From Hyperoodon ampullatus (Eukaryota; Chordata; Mammalia; Artiodactyla; Ziphiidae): a DNA stretch of 64,000 nt. Where the stretch lies: NCBI GenBank assembly GCA_949752795.1, contig OX457062.1, forward strand, positions 89,269,777-89,333,776, written 5' to 3'. The notes beneath the pieces were generated by a model. The model worked only from the letters and a program-made list of their open reading frames with translations, had not been told where the DNA came from and made no database searches. The first letter of the stretch is position 1. Every line of letters begins with the position of its first letter. A program made the translations under genes and the position numbers. This document shows positions 41,561 to 53,570 of the stretch, in pieces.

Positions 41561-43054
41561 TGCCTCTCTTCCCCTTGAATGGGAGCAATTCATAGCCATG
41601 GGAGCCAGGACATTTTATGTAGATGCGACCACAGCCGGGGACTTTCCACACACAGGGTGAAACTGGCTGAGAACAAATATGGGAGTGCCTGGGACGTGGC
41701 CTCTCTCCCTGACCTCTCTGGAGGTGGTAAGAGTTGGGAGTTTGGCAGCAGCATGAGGCATCTTGTTCATATTGTCTCGGCTGGGCAGTCCTGGCAACAT
41801 CTCTTCATTTCCTGTAAGGGAATGACTTTTCACCTCTGAGCTCAACCTCACTTAAGATGGGGTGGGGTTTGGGGCAGAAAAACTGAATCCCCCAGAGTAC
41901 AGTCCCTTCTCCCTGACCCAGGACACTCTGGCGGGCTGGTGGAGCCAGCAGTCGAAAGCAAGGGGCCCTGTCTGTTGGGCTCTGGGCCGAGATCTGAGAG
42001 GCTGGAGGAGCAGAGGCAGAGCAGGGCCACTCCTCCAAGGCGTCCGCCCAGACTTGGGCTCATAGTAAAGAGCCTGGGCCTTTCCTCTTTCGTTTAAGAC
42101 TAGCTGGAGGTTAAAAATCATTTTCTCCCACCCCAGCCATGCCCCATGTTGGCTCTCATTTCAGATGACATCATCTGGGAGCCTCTTTGGTCCCCCAAGT
42201 CTCATGAGGTGCCCTCCTGGGTCCATACACCCATGGTGCCTGTGCTGCCCCCATTTCTAGCCTTTCAACTGTTGCAGTTGTGTGCCTGCCTGCCTGTCTG
42301 CATCCACCCACCGCCCAGACTCTGATGGGGAGACATCTCCGTAAGCAAATGAGAATGATGGGATAAGGGAGGGAGAAGCCGATCCCCTCATCTGGTCCCA
42401 TCAGGCCCCTGGAGCTGGGATGCCCAGAGGTGGCAAGGATGCCAGGCCTTACTTTCCCCAGCAGGCCACCCACTAGGAGGAAGTTGACCTTGGGCCAGGC
42501 AGCTCCCAGTGAGTGTCAGGGTGTGAGTCACCTGCCCGCCGGCATTCCCTGTAGCTGGAGGATAGGTCTGTTGACCTTGAAGAGGGGACCTGGGCTGAGC
42601 CCCACTGTATCACCTTGAAGATGGAGACTTTGATTGCCATGGTAACACATAGCACATTACCTGACAGTTAAGAGGTATTCCATAATTATTCGAGAGGTAA
42701 ATGAAACATAACATTTCAGGGACCTTTCTTCTCTGGCTAAAAATGCCAGATAAACATTCTTCACATGATATGATTTCCAGTGCTTGCCTCATCCTGGCTT
42801 CTGTCTCCTTTGAGTCAATCTCTCTTAAAATGCAACCCCCAGAACCCACAGCTGTTCTCCAGGGCGGTATGACCCACAAAGCTGAGCTGCGTTGTCATGT
42901 TGCCAAGTGTAGATACTGCTTTTCTAGAAGGCGACCTGAGGTTTTTTAGCAGCTTCAGAGAACTCAGCCTCCTGTTGTGTCTATAACTTATCAGAATCCA
43001 GAAGTTTTTCTTCCCAAATTCGTTCTGCTGGCTTCCCTGTCTCACCCTTATAAA
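41561..43054. other. Unrecognised sequence with RFX-type motif
   Basis: No exon or repeat recognised. ATTGCCATGGTAAC at 42,633-42,646 resembles an X-box. Confidence 0.45.
42633..42646. promoter_or_regulatory. RFX X-box-like motif
   Basis: ATTGCCATGGTAAC against the RFX palindrome GTTGCCATGGTAAC: one difference at the first base. Confidence 0.45.
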
Positions 43055-43073
43055 TGTGTGTGTGTGTGTGTGC

Positions 43074-43105
<32 letters not shown>
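43055..43105. repeat. Compound (TG)n(GA)n microsatellite
   Basis: TG run 43,055-43,072, CGT, then GA run to 43,105. Confidence 0.95.
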
Positions 43106-43108
<3 letters not shown>

Positions 43109-43269
43109 AGATCTAAGTGCAGGACCTTGCATTTATTCCTATTAAATTTTATCTTGCCTGATTTGTGCTATACATCCAGCCTACTGAGATCTGGAGTTTT
43201 TTGACCAAGAAGTTTTCATTTTGCTCTCAGACTCATACCTTCTCTGATTCTCTCTCCAAAATTGCCAGT

Positions 43270-43480
43270 ACATACTGTGTACTCAGCCTGTGCCAGTAGG
43301 AATCTAATCACTTTATATGGATTTTTTTTTTATCCTCCTCACAACAACCTATGAAGTAGATACTTTTATTGGCTTCATTTTATAGATAAAGAAACAGGAT
43401 TTCCCAAGGTTACAAGAGTTAAAATTGTGGAGCAGGACTGTGAACCCATCTATCTGACTCTAGCCCATTCTCATAACTAC
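43270..43480 (-). repeat. MIR SINE
   Basis: 'tgaagtagatacttttattg', 'tatagataaagaaacaggat' and 'ggagcaggactgtgaaccca' in reverse MIR order. Confidence 0.85.
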
Positions 43481-43819
43481 CACAGTATATGATCCCTATA
43501 TTTTCATCCAAATCATCCACTAAAATGATGGGAAGGAAAGACTCAGGGGCAATACTGCCGAGGCGATAAACATGGAAAAGCACATAAACAGGGAGCTACC
43601 CAGGTCAGAGTGAAAATTCCAATACACTAGAATGTGAAGGGAGATGAAATCGTCTATTTCGTGCCACACATACCCATTTGAAAGGCACCCAGGAACCCCA
43701 TGGAAAAGAACTCAGATATCTACACAGATGGCCAGATCCATCTACAAATCTGTAAATGCAGGGAGGCAAAATGGGACCGAAAAAAATCACTCAAAGCCAA
43801 AAGTATTGACCATGGCCTT
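43481..43819. other. Unrecognised sequence
   Basis: Nothing recognised. Confidence 0.4.
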
Positions 43820-44165
43820 TGTACATGTAGTCCCTTTACCTGGACACCTGTTAACACTCCCCCCCTGGCCCCCTCCTCTCCCCAGTCCCTTTGCCTAGCA
43901 AACTCCTATTGATAGCTTAAATATCACTCTTTCTAGAAATCCTCCCCTGACTCCCCAGACCATTTAGTCCAGTTGGTATAAGCTCCTGGAGCACCTTGCC
44001 CATCTCCTAAATGCTCGGCACCCTTGGAGTAACTCACTCCTTGTCTGGTTTCTGCTAGACGATGAGTTCCATGAAAGTAGGGACCTTACCTGTCCTGTTC
44101 TCTACTCTGACCCAGCTCCTAGCCTGGCCCAGAGCAGGCTCTTCTTGGAAAATCAGTGAATAGAT
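43820..44165 (+). repeat. L2 LINE 3' end
   Basis: 'gaaatcctcccctgactccc', 'gacgatgagttccatgaaag' and 'cagctcctagcctggcccag' in L2 order. Confidence 0.85.
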
Positions 44166-44530
44166 TTTGAAATCAGTAGGTGGAAGCAGAAGGAGGGAGG
44201 CGGCTGCCATGTCTCCCCTGTGCAGCCCTGGCCCCAGCCACTCATCTTTCTCTGCCATCTCTCCCAGCCCTCACCCCGCCTCTCCTGCACGCCCTTGCTT
44301 GGGCTTTACTTGATGCTCACTTGAACTGGTTTTCACCATCAACTAATGTTAACAGGAAAGGGAGGGCCCGCAGAGCTTAGGTCAGCCTCTGCCTGAGCAT
44401 GGCCCTGCCCAGGGAACGCAGCTGGGCCTTCCTTCTGCTGCAGGATATTGATGCTTTCTGTCTCAAGCCTGCCGGCTTGGTCCGACTGTGACTCTGAGAT
44501 ATTTTTTGTCTGCCAGACCAAGTCGGTGTT
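44166..44530. other. Unrecognised sequence
   Basis: Nothing recognised. Confidence 0.4.
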
Positions 44531-44539
44531 GGGAAGGTT

Positions 44540-44766
44540 TTTTTTTTTTCTGTTTTTTGTTTTTTTGTTTTTTTCCATTACGCGGGCCTCTCACTGTTGT
44601 GGCCTCTCCCGTTGCGGAGCACAGGCTCCGGACGCGCAGGCTCAGCGGCCATGGCTCACGGGCCCAGCCGCTCCGCGGCATGTGGGATCTTCCCGAACCG
44701 GGGCATGAACCCATGTCCCCTGGATCGGCAGGCGGACTCTCAACCACTGCGCCACCCGGGAAGCCC
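44540..44766 (-). mobile_element. CHR-2 SINE
   Basis: T-rich tail with G/C interruptions, complete reverse body. TSD GAAGGTTTT at 44,533 and 44,769. Confidence 0.94.
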
Positions 44767-45099
44767 GAGAAGGTTTTAAAAATGGCATTCATATCACAGC
44801 CATCCACCAATGACTCTGAAAGTGAGACTGGGCCTTGGGGAAATAGGGGTGTCACTGCGCTGAGAATACAGCACCCTGGGAGTTACCACCTGGACTCCAC
44901 ACCTGCATGTGGTCCTTTTCTGATCACAGCACCAAAATGAGGCCAAGCCTCATGGGTCTTCCTTGCATCCCGCTGGAGCAGTGCCAATTCCGCAACGAAA
45001 GGGAACAAAAGAAGCCAGTGAATGATTACGTACTTAACATAGAATGTTAAGACTCCTGGCGCCCTTACACGTGTATTAGTTTTTAGTCAATTAGTGTTG
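44767..45099. other. Unrecognised sequence
   Basis: Nothing recognised. Confidence 0.4.
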
Positions 45100-45235
45100 A
45101 CTGTTTGCTGTGTGACAGACATTACACTGTATGTCATCTCATTTATCCTTACAACTCTGTCCTGGATAGAATAAAGATCACTATCTCCATCTTGCAATTG
45201 AGATGACTGAAGCTCAGTGAAGTTATATGGACCGG
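45100..45235 (-). repeat. MIR fragment
   Basis: 'gtatgtcatctcatttatcc' and 'ttgcaattgagatgactgaa' resemble reverse MIR. Confidence 0.75.
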
Positions 45236-46159
45236 CTTCTGGGCCTCCCATCTTTGCTGGGTCCCACGCTCACTCTGCTGTGCCCCGCTGCTAGCTCCAG
45301 AGGGCATCCCCTACTGTCTCGGCCTTGGGGCCACTGGGTGTGGCTTTCGACTCGGGTCAGATGTAGAAGCAGGCAAAAGCACCACCAGGCACATAACACT
45401 TTTGGGGAGCTGGCAATTTCCTTCCTCGGCCTTGTAAACATTTTCCAAATATGGGGAGCCATCTGTTTGATGATGTGAGAATTGGGCAACTTCCACCCTC
45501 ATCACAAGCTTGGCAGCAATGGGAAGCAAGTCCAGAAAGAGCCCTCGTGTATCATAAAGGAAATTTAAGACGTATGTTTCTCATTCATTTACTCCTAAGT
45601 CATCAAAATGTTGGTTTTAAAGAGGCCTTTGATGTCCAACTGACTTTCTGCTTTTTTATGGGGGAGAGAGAGGGAGGAAGTCATGATTCTTTAGCTGTAA
45701 ATTGCCCAGTTTGGGCAAAGCAGGAGATGATCCAGGACCCCAAACACCCGAAGAACCGAGGCAGCTCCAGGCAGGGGGATGTTTTAGGAACGCAGACAGG
45801 ACTCATTCTCATTCCAAAAAAATGCACATTGAAAACTTAGTGTCAGGCATAGTGACAAGTACCAGGTAAACAAATCAAGAGCCTCTTCCATCAGTATTAG
45901 GGAAAAGTAGGAAGACAGACATCTAAATAAGTTACCATGCTGTTCTCCGGTAGGTGACTCCCCTGCCTGCAGTCACCTTCTGCACCTGTAGCCCTAAGCA
46001 GCAATGTTGTGATGAAGAAATCGTGGCTGAGAGGGCAGGAGCCATGCCCGAGGTTACCTATGCAGGGGATGCAGTCCTGGAGCTGGGACTGGGATCTCGG
46101 GATCTCAGCTGTCTTTCTCGAGAGCTCCTGTTTTTAACCTCTGCTCCCTCTAGGAGAAG
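45236..46159. other. Unrecognised sequence with CArG box
   Basis: CCAAATATGG at 45,445-45,454. No exon or repeat recognised. Confidence 0.45.
45445..45454. promoter_or_regulatory. Perfect CArG box (SRF-type)
   Basis: CCAAATATGG matches CC(A/T)6GG exactly. Candidate only. Confidence 0.45.
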
Positions 46160-47140
46160 AGGCGGTGTTACCTAGGCAGGGAGAAAGGAAAAGAACTCTC
46201 CAGGTGGAGAAAACCACCCCTGAGAAGGGCCCCAGCAGGGAAGGGCATGTCACATGTAAGAAGCAGAAAGGCCAGGGTGGAGAGCTCAGGAGAGGGGCCC
46301 AAGGTGAGGCTGGAGAAGCTGGGGAGGGCCGGACCTGAGGGCCTTGGTGCCAAGGCAAAGGTGTGACCTCTAACCTAAGAGCAGAGGAAAAGCACTGGAA
46401 GGTTGGGAAAGCTCTCCAGGTGCCTCAGGCTTGAGGCATTCAGGGTTGAGAACCACTGGGGCTAAGGCGGTGGCAATAAAGGCAAGGAGAAGTGGACAGA
46501 CTGGAGAAGGACCATGGGCTTCAGTTTATAGGACTTGGAGTGTTACCTGGAGGGAGGTCAGGGAGGTATTGAGGATGAAGAGGGGCAGGTAAGTGATGGA
46601 AATAGAGACTCACCAGAGAGGGGTCCAGAGACATCGGATTTTAGGAGGTGACTGCTGCGCTGAGGCTCCCATTAACACCAGAGCTTCTGTCTGAGGAGTG
46701 AGCGCAGCTGTGCCCTGAAGGTTGTCCAGGCTTTGAAATCAGATCACTTTTGTCCTTGTAACCCAAACAGCCTAATGAATTTGTTTTTAATATGACATGG
46801 CAAGTGTCACAACAGAGAGAGAAATATCCATAAAATGCTAGAGCTGCTGAGTGAACCGAGGGACTAATTCTGCCGGGAACGTCAGGGAACACTTCACTGC
46901 GGAGGTGACATCTGAGTGGTTCTGGAAGGGTCATAGCTGTTCTCAGGCGAAGAAGGAAGAGGGTGTCCTAGGCACGTAAGAGGGCACAGGGTTGTAAAGG
47001 ACCCGTCGAGTCTGGGAAACACTGGGAAGTTCAAAGTGGCAGCGATGTAGCTGTGTCTGGGAGAATGACCAGGATGTGATGGAGAGACAGGCTGGGACCA
47101 GCTGAGAAGGGCTGTGGAAGCCAAACAAAGGATTTGGATT
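46160..47140 (-). repeat. L2 LINE, probably two fragments
   Basis: First part about 46,230-46,620 ('caaggtgaggctggagaagc', 'cggacctgagggccttggtg'), second about 46,780-47,140 ('cggaggtgacatctgagtgg', 'ggctgtggaagccaaacaaa'). Both fit reverse L2, repeated, so two insertions or a duplication. Confidence 0.6.
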
Positions 47141-47509
47141 TTCGTTTTGGTTCCGCTCCTCTAATTTGTAAGTTCTCCTTCTCACAGGACTTGGTCTTCG
47201 ACCTTCTGTTGGGGGCCTATGAACACAAGAGAATCCTTGGCACCAATGGGCCTTTGGAAGTTCATCTTATCCGTTCTGCTGTCCTTTGGGGTGCCAGATC
47301 TAAACTGTCCTGGACACAAGAGAAACTTTCCTATATTTGAAGCATTTTAAAGGAGATCTTACCACTTCACTGGGTCATCCATTCGTTGACAGGAGCCCTC
47401 ATCCTAATTCTTTTCCTTTACAGTTTCAACTTATTTTTGTAGATTCTCAAAGGAATGGAAATAGCCACCATTTTCTATAATGAAAGATTCCCACATTCTT
47501 AGGCAATCA
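47141..47509. other. Unrecognised sequence
   Basis: Nothing recognised. Confidence 0.4.
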
Positions 47510-47600
47510 CCAATGAAAAACATTTATTGGACTCTTACTATGTGAAAGGTTCTGTGCAGACCCGATTATAAAGAATTAGAAGACACATTCTTTGGCTTTG
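47510..47600 (-). repeat. MIR/L2 3' fragment
   Basis: 'tattggactcttactatgtg' is the usual reverse terminus. Short. Confidence 0.5.
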
Positions 47601-47739
47601 ACTTGCTCATATCTGGCGAGTCAGGAAATAAAAAAGAACACTTGTAACACTAGGCAATATAGGCTTAGTGCCAAATGAAATCTTCCTGATTCACTTAGAC
47701 CTGGGTTGTTCTCTGCCTGTGCTCCCCTTGTTCCTGGTA
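47601..47739. other. Unrecognised sequence
   Basis: Nothing recognised. Confidence 0.4.
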
Positions 47740-47950
47740 CACACGTTAGTTCCACATAGCAATTGCCCTGTGATAGCACGGCTGTTTGTTTCCATTTTGT
47801 TTGCCCAGCAGGCCGAGTTCCTTAAAGCAGAACAGCCTCTTCCTCTTTGTGTGAACCCTTCCTGTTTATGTGAACCCCTCCTCCCTAGCTCAGTATCTAG
47901 CTTACACTGGGCACTCAATTAATGTTTGATAGATTAATAAATGAATGGTA
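47740..47950 (+). repeat. L2 3' end
   Basis: 'agtatctagcttacactggg' and 'cactcaattaatgtttgata' end the element. Confidence 0.65.
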
Positions 47951-48734
47951 AAGACAGTACATTTCTCCTAAGAGTTCGGAGGATGTAGGGATCTCTCTGC
48001 ACCAGAACAGTCAGGAAGTTTGATAAAGACAGTGAGGCACCTACCGTATGCCTACCTTTCAGTGGTGGGAAGTGGGAACCAAAATAATGAAGTTAGAAAG
48101 GGGTAAGTTGGGTAGGAGAAGGGTCTGCCATCACCAAACTCCAGCTAATATTTTCCAGTTGGAGCCATGACCACTTACTTGAAACACAATGGATTCTGGG
48201 ACAATTGACCAGTGAATTGTTCAAATGGGTGGCCATGCATTGAGTCACGGGGATCCTGAGTCCATCCTGGGCATTCTCTTGGGTCCTGGAGCACCAGAGG
48301 TTGCTCTGGTTTTTCTGGAGTTCCCTGGGATCCCACTCTCTCCACCAGAGACTGTGCCCCCCTTCTGAGTCAGTCCCTTTCTCTCTTGCTCAAATTAAAA
48401 CAGCTAATTTTAGACACTCCCTGATTACTCCTCTCTGGGTCTCATTAGTGGAATTAAAACCTTTGGAACCTCAGCTGGAGGAGGAGCCACTCTCATTGGT
48501 CCTGGTCTGTTTTCCATCTCCACATGGCTGTTGATGTTGGCTGCCTTGGAGAAAAGCAAAATGAACTCTCTCCCTAAGAGAGCAGACCACAGGCTGTTGG
48601 CTGAGTGCCTAAACCAGTGGGTGAGGGGTGAAGGCACACACGTCCAAGGGGCTATGACCACCTCTGGTGGCAGGCACATGTTTTGCTCACAGTACATCTG
48701 AAAAATGCATAGGCATTCTTTTTTTTCATTTATA
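47951..48734. other. Unrecognised sequence
   Basis: No exon or repeat recognised. Confidence 0.4.
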
Positions 48735-49125
48735 TACTCATTCAACATTTAGTGATCGCCTAGCATACACCAGACACTCAATTATCCCATATCCCAGCTT
48801 CTTAGGATACAAAAGCATCTAACAAATGGGTCCTGCTTGTCAAGAATTTACAATCAGGTGGATGTGATGGACAAGCATTTGACTACCAACCCACGGGGCC
48901 CATGTACAGGTATGTGAAGGGCACTCACCTTTGAGTGTTACGGTCCAGGTTGTCTAAGGATTTTACATGAATTTACTCACTTAATTCTCACAATAACTCG
49001 ATGAGCCTTGGGAAGGACTACCTAGCTCGGTGCAGAGTGGGAGCAAAGAACAGGTACAAAAGGGAAGGAAGAGCATTCCAGGCAGAGGGACTGGCATCCG
49101 CAAAGATGTGGAGGTCCCACGTGCA
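48735..49125 (-). repeat. L2 LINE 3' region
   Basis: Begins with the reverse L2 terminus ('cattcaacatttagtgatcg') and continues to 'gaagagcattccaggcagag'. A MIR piece may sit at about 48,955-49,010. Confidence 0.75.
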
Positions 49126-51502
49126 AATCAAGTATGGGGATCTGTTTACGTCTTCCTGCAATTCTTTTTCTCCGTCTCAGAGGAAAAATATCCCTGCAGA
49201 TATCTTGCAGTTGGTGATACCTGTTGATTACAAGATGGATTTCAAACATCTCCAGGGCATTTTTCTTCCACCGAAAACAGTCTCCTGCAATAGCTCTCGT
49301 CTCCTGCTGGATTTGCACCTTATCTAACAGCAACCTGGCTGGGAGCCTATTAATCTGCTCACCCCCACTGTCACCATTTCCCTCTTTCTTGCTCCTCCCC
49401 CTGCTCCTGTGAATTGATGCCAGAAGCATTCTTCTCACTTTTGGTCTAGAGCCTCCTAGGTTGGCTCTCTCCCCTCCACTAACATAGCTCGTTTTCCCAT
49501 GAAACTCATCATCGGTGTCACGCTATCATCTCCTCTCTTCGAGTCCTAGTCACCCTGGGACTGTCCTGAAGCAGGATAAACAGCCACAAGACTTCAACAA
49601 ATACAAGATAAATGGGAAGCAGAGCAGTGGCGGTTGGTGTCCATCCATGCATGGCCTGGGCTGGACACCGTAGAGTCCAGTGTCTTCTGTCTGACAATGC
49701 GATGCCCAAATCAGGATTTATGTGGAATCTACACCAAAGCTTTATGTGGTACCCAAACCCTAGCATAGGAAACGGAGAAGGGATTTGTAGAGGGAGGAGA
49801 ATTGCCAGCACAATTTCAGTCACAGAGGAGATATTTCTGGAATCACTGAGAAAAGCGATCCTGGGAAGACAGTAAAGTTACAATAATGATGTTTCCCATC
49901 CCGAGTCAGACGGCCTGAGAATCTCAGCACATCTGACCTTCACTGCCACTTTTCAGGAACTTAAAGGGCCAAGGAGACATGGTGCTTTTCCTCTCTTCTG
50001 CACGTCCTTTGTCCTAAATCATAGAGAAGTTCTGAGCTCCAGCCTGGGATAAGGGAGACGGGGAGCCCTGAATCTGCTCTCAGAGGGGAGAGGGTGGTAC
50101 CTCTCGAGAAAGCCAGCTTCCCTCCCCACTGAGGTCTTGGCTGCATGTAATGATCCTCTCCAGAGCACTTGAGGCCTAGAGTCTTTTTTAATGGGAACAA
50201 GAAACGTGTAAATCCCCAAGCCAGACTCCCTTGGAAGCTCCTGGCTCAACGCTCGCCTCCTGGGCTCCCTGCCACGGGGAGCGTCTCCCATCTGCCCACC
50301 CTCTCTTCCTGCAGACTTCATGCATTGACTCCTGACTCTGGCCAGGCAGCCTCTACCGCCTGGCCAAGGCCTTGGGCCTGCTCTGGTTAAGATGAGTGAG
50401 CATCTTTGGGCAGAGCTATAGCCCTCAAGTCCTTCTGAAACTTGAGGTTGTTGGATCGAGAGATACTGACCCAGCATTTTGAGGAAGGTCTGAGAGATTG
50501 AGTTTGGAGAGGTCCCAGACAGCCATCAGACCAGGAAGAGCTTAGGTGAAATCTACCTACAGTCCCCTTTCCTCAAGTGGAGGCTCCGGCACCCAGGTCC
50601 CCCCATTCCTTCTGTGGCCCCATCCCAGAGGGCTGATCTCCCTCCAGGTCCAGCCATCTGTCCGGGAGTCTGTCTCTCTTCCACTCTGATAAGGCGGCTC
50701 CTGGCCCCTCCCCTCCTCTCTTCCTTTTCCAGTCATCTTGTCCTTCGACTAGAGGTCATGAGCAGAGACGTCCAGGTGCAGCCTCTGCTGGGATGAGGGC
50801 AGGCAGTCAATCCCACACTGTCAGGCAGATCTGTCAAGAGGGCTTTAGGGTTTGTAATTAGGAGGGCCAGCTGGCCTCCTTCTTTAGTCTTTTCTGGCCC
50901 CCTCACCTCTCCACCCAGCACCCCTGGCTTGTAACTTGACTTTTTAAGGTGGAATCAAAAATTAAAAAGAAAGAAAGAAAAAAAAGAAGGACGACTAACC
51001 TCCACCCCCTCCCCGTGTTCTAAAAATTGCCTTGTGCCAGGTCTTACTTCTTACTTCTTGACGCCTGGTGTCTTTAGATGTCCTCAGAATTTGCAGGGGA
51101 AGGTTTCTGATGGAGGAAACTGATTCCTGGAAGTCGTCCGAGGAGGGAGGTTTCTCTCCTTTTTGTTATAGCAGGTCAGCCATGGAGCTGGGCCTGGATC
51201 ACAGGCATCCCCGTGTTCCGGCCTTGATTGGAGCTAACCAGGTGGAAACAACCAGGAAGGCACCGGGAGCCCTGGGCACTGGTCAGGCCCAGGCCCTAAA
51301 TTGCAGGACGACCTTGGACCAGATTTTTCTCCTCTCTGGATCTCAGAGTATTTTCATAGAAATAGGCGAACACTTCTGCTTTTGAAGGTACTTCAGATAA
51401 GCGGCTGCAGGAAAAGGAGTGATGGTTGCTAGTAGCAGTTCATGTCATAGGTAGATGGTGTCTTAAAGGATTTCGTGATGGAGCTGGACTGTTTTGATTT
51501 AA
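49126..51502. other. Unrecognised intergenic sequence
   Basis: No repeat recognised over 2.4 kb except an A/G-rich run at 50,960-50,990. The 49,140-49,380 part has balanced composition and motifs such as CCTATTAATCTGC and CCTTATCTAAC. Confidence 0.4.
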
Positions 51503-51516
51503 ACATGGAGAGGAGG

Positions 51517-51856
51517 GGACTTCCCTGCTGGCACAGTGGTTAAGAATCCACCTGCCAACGTAAGGAACATGGGTTCAATCCCTGGTCCGGGAAGATCCCA
51601 CATGCTGTGGACCAACTAAGCCCGTGGGCCACAACTACTGAGCCTGCACTCTAGAGACCATGAACCACAACTACTGAAGCAACGTGCTACAACTACTGAG
51701 CCCATGTGCCTAGAGCCCATGCTCCGCAACAAGAGAAGCCACTGAAGTGAGAAGCCCACGCACCTCAATGAAGAGTAGCCCCCGTTTGCTGCAACTAGAG
51801 AAAGCCCGTGCACAGCAACGAAGACCCAACACAGCCAAATAAATAAATAAATAAAT
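51517..51856 (+). mobile_element. CHR-1 SINE (long form) with TSD
   Basis: 'cttccctgctggcacagtgg' head, repeated 'cacaactactgag' units, (AATA)n tail. TSD AAACATGGAGAGGA (51,501-51,514) and AAACACGGAGAGGA (51,857-51,870), one mismatch. Confidence 0.95.
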
Positions 51857-51870
51857 AAACACGGAGAGGA

Positions 51871-53399
51871 TGTTGGCCTTGGGGGGCAGGAGGTGGGTGG
51901 CGAGAGCTGCTGGCTGGAGAAGGTGGCTGAGGCGGGACCTGCTGGAAGTCCCCGAGTCCAGGCAGGTCCAGGCAGGTCCACGGCCTGTTTATGAAGATTC
52001 ATTTCCTCTCCCAGGCCCTTTCAGAGGAAACCAGACTACGTGGGCACAGAGTTCTAGAAAAGAGTTTCTTGACTGTTACGGCAAACCTGCCTGCAGCTCT
52101 CTGTCTGCACCTCCTGGTCTCACTGTCTCTGTGGGAACCTCCCCGCTTTCGGACTCAATTACTGGAACCTCCAGGAAAGTTTAATTGAATATTTGTATTG
52201 AAAACAGGAGCCAGGGCCCAGGCCCCTGATTCGGGGAAGCCGGGCACAAGAGGAGAACTGTGCCTGCTTTTCACTCCGGATTAGAGACCTTTAATTGTGC
52301 TGAGAGCAGACAGGGGGACTCAGGGATAATGAGTCTGGAGTTTGTTTTCTCCCCAACCTGCCCCTTCCTCCCTCCTCTATCCCTGCAGAGGAAAAGGGTT
52401 AGGACAACGGGCTGCGGGCTGTCTTGGCATCCACCCTGGGCGCTCTGCACTCTGGCCCCCAGCCTGGGTGTCGGGAGCTGGGGATGGAGGACCCACACTT
52501 GTATCCAGCGGGAGGGTGGGGCGTGCAGTTTCCTATGTGTGTGAGGTCATCACGGGGCAGGGGATAGCGAGGAGGCCCCTGCGGAAAGCCCCTGGCCCCT
52601 GCGCATGTGACAGGGACGCTCTGGTCAAGACAGCAGTGATAGCAGAGCCCACCTGCCGGGGCGCCCAGCTGGCCACGTGCGGGGTGATTCTTTGAGCCCT
52701 GACAAATGCCATTGATCGCTCTCTCTCCCTGGAAGGCACAGGGTGAGCCATTCTTCATCTACACTGTCCTCACGGCGGCCCCTGCAGTTTCTCAGCCTGG
52801 CCCACCTCGGGAGAGTCGGCCCAGGAGCTGGGGCTTGACTGGATCCCGGCCTTCTCTGGGTGTCCCTTGTTCATCATCCTGAGGCCCCTGTGAACATTAC
52901 CGTTTATTATCTGAGCGGATTCGAGAGAGGCCCCTGACTTGGAGAGGCTGGGGGACTGGCCCTGGGTGGCACCCCTCGGGCTCTGCTGGCACCAGGTGTG
53001 GTTGCGTGGAGAGGCTCTCCTGGTAAGACAGGTGCTAGTGGCCATGACCTTAGAGCCGGACAATTAGGTCATAAGTCACTTTCTTAAGGCCACACGGCCA
53101 GCTCCAGGCAGAACTTCGATTTCACCCAGGTTTGCTCCAAAGCTCACGCTTCCCTTTACACCATATGGAGATGCAGGATCAAGGGATGAGGGGCAGGGGG
53201 CTTCACACCAGGCTAGAGATGAGGAAATTTGGTTCTTCTACATTTTTCTCTGAAGTAAGATTGTGAAGAGAGACATGAAATTCCTGCAGGTGACTCTGAG
53301 TCACTAGCTGTGTGAAGATGGAAGCAAGTGGTGTCCATATCAGACTCCGGTTCTCCCTTCTCTGCATCCCCCCAGCCCCGGCCCGTGCTGAGATACCAA
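51871..53399. other. Unrecognised intergenic sequence
   Basis: A tandem copy of GGCAGGTCCA at 51,961-51,980. AT-rich homeodomain-like sites (TTTAATTGAATATT near 52,180; CCTTTAATTGTG near 52,288). No exon recognised. Confidence 0.4.
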
Positions 53400-53570
53400 C
53401 AGCCCACCACTGAGCACCTGTGTGCCAGGCCCACTGCGAGTGCTCCAGAGGGGTAACTCACTGGCAAGGGTGCCTCACTCGATTTTAAGAGGGAGACTGA
53501 GGCTTGGAGATGCTGAGTAACTTCTCTCGCTCAGGGAGCCAGGGCCCTGCCTCCTGGTCCCGGCGCTAAC
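53400..53570 (-). repeat. MIR fragment
   Basis: 'gagcacctgtgtgccaggcc' and 'gagactgaggcttggagatg' are reverse MIR. Confidence 0.75.

Noticed and set aside
48657..48675. Second CTCF-like sequence CCACCTCTGGTGGCAGG
   Set aside because: Core mismatches in both orientations.
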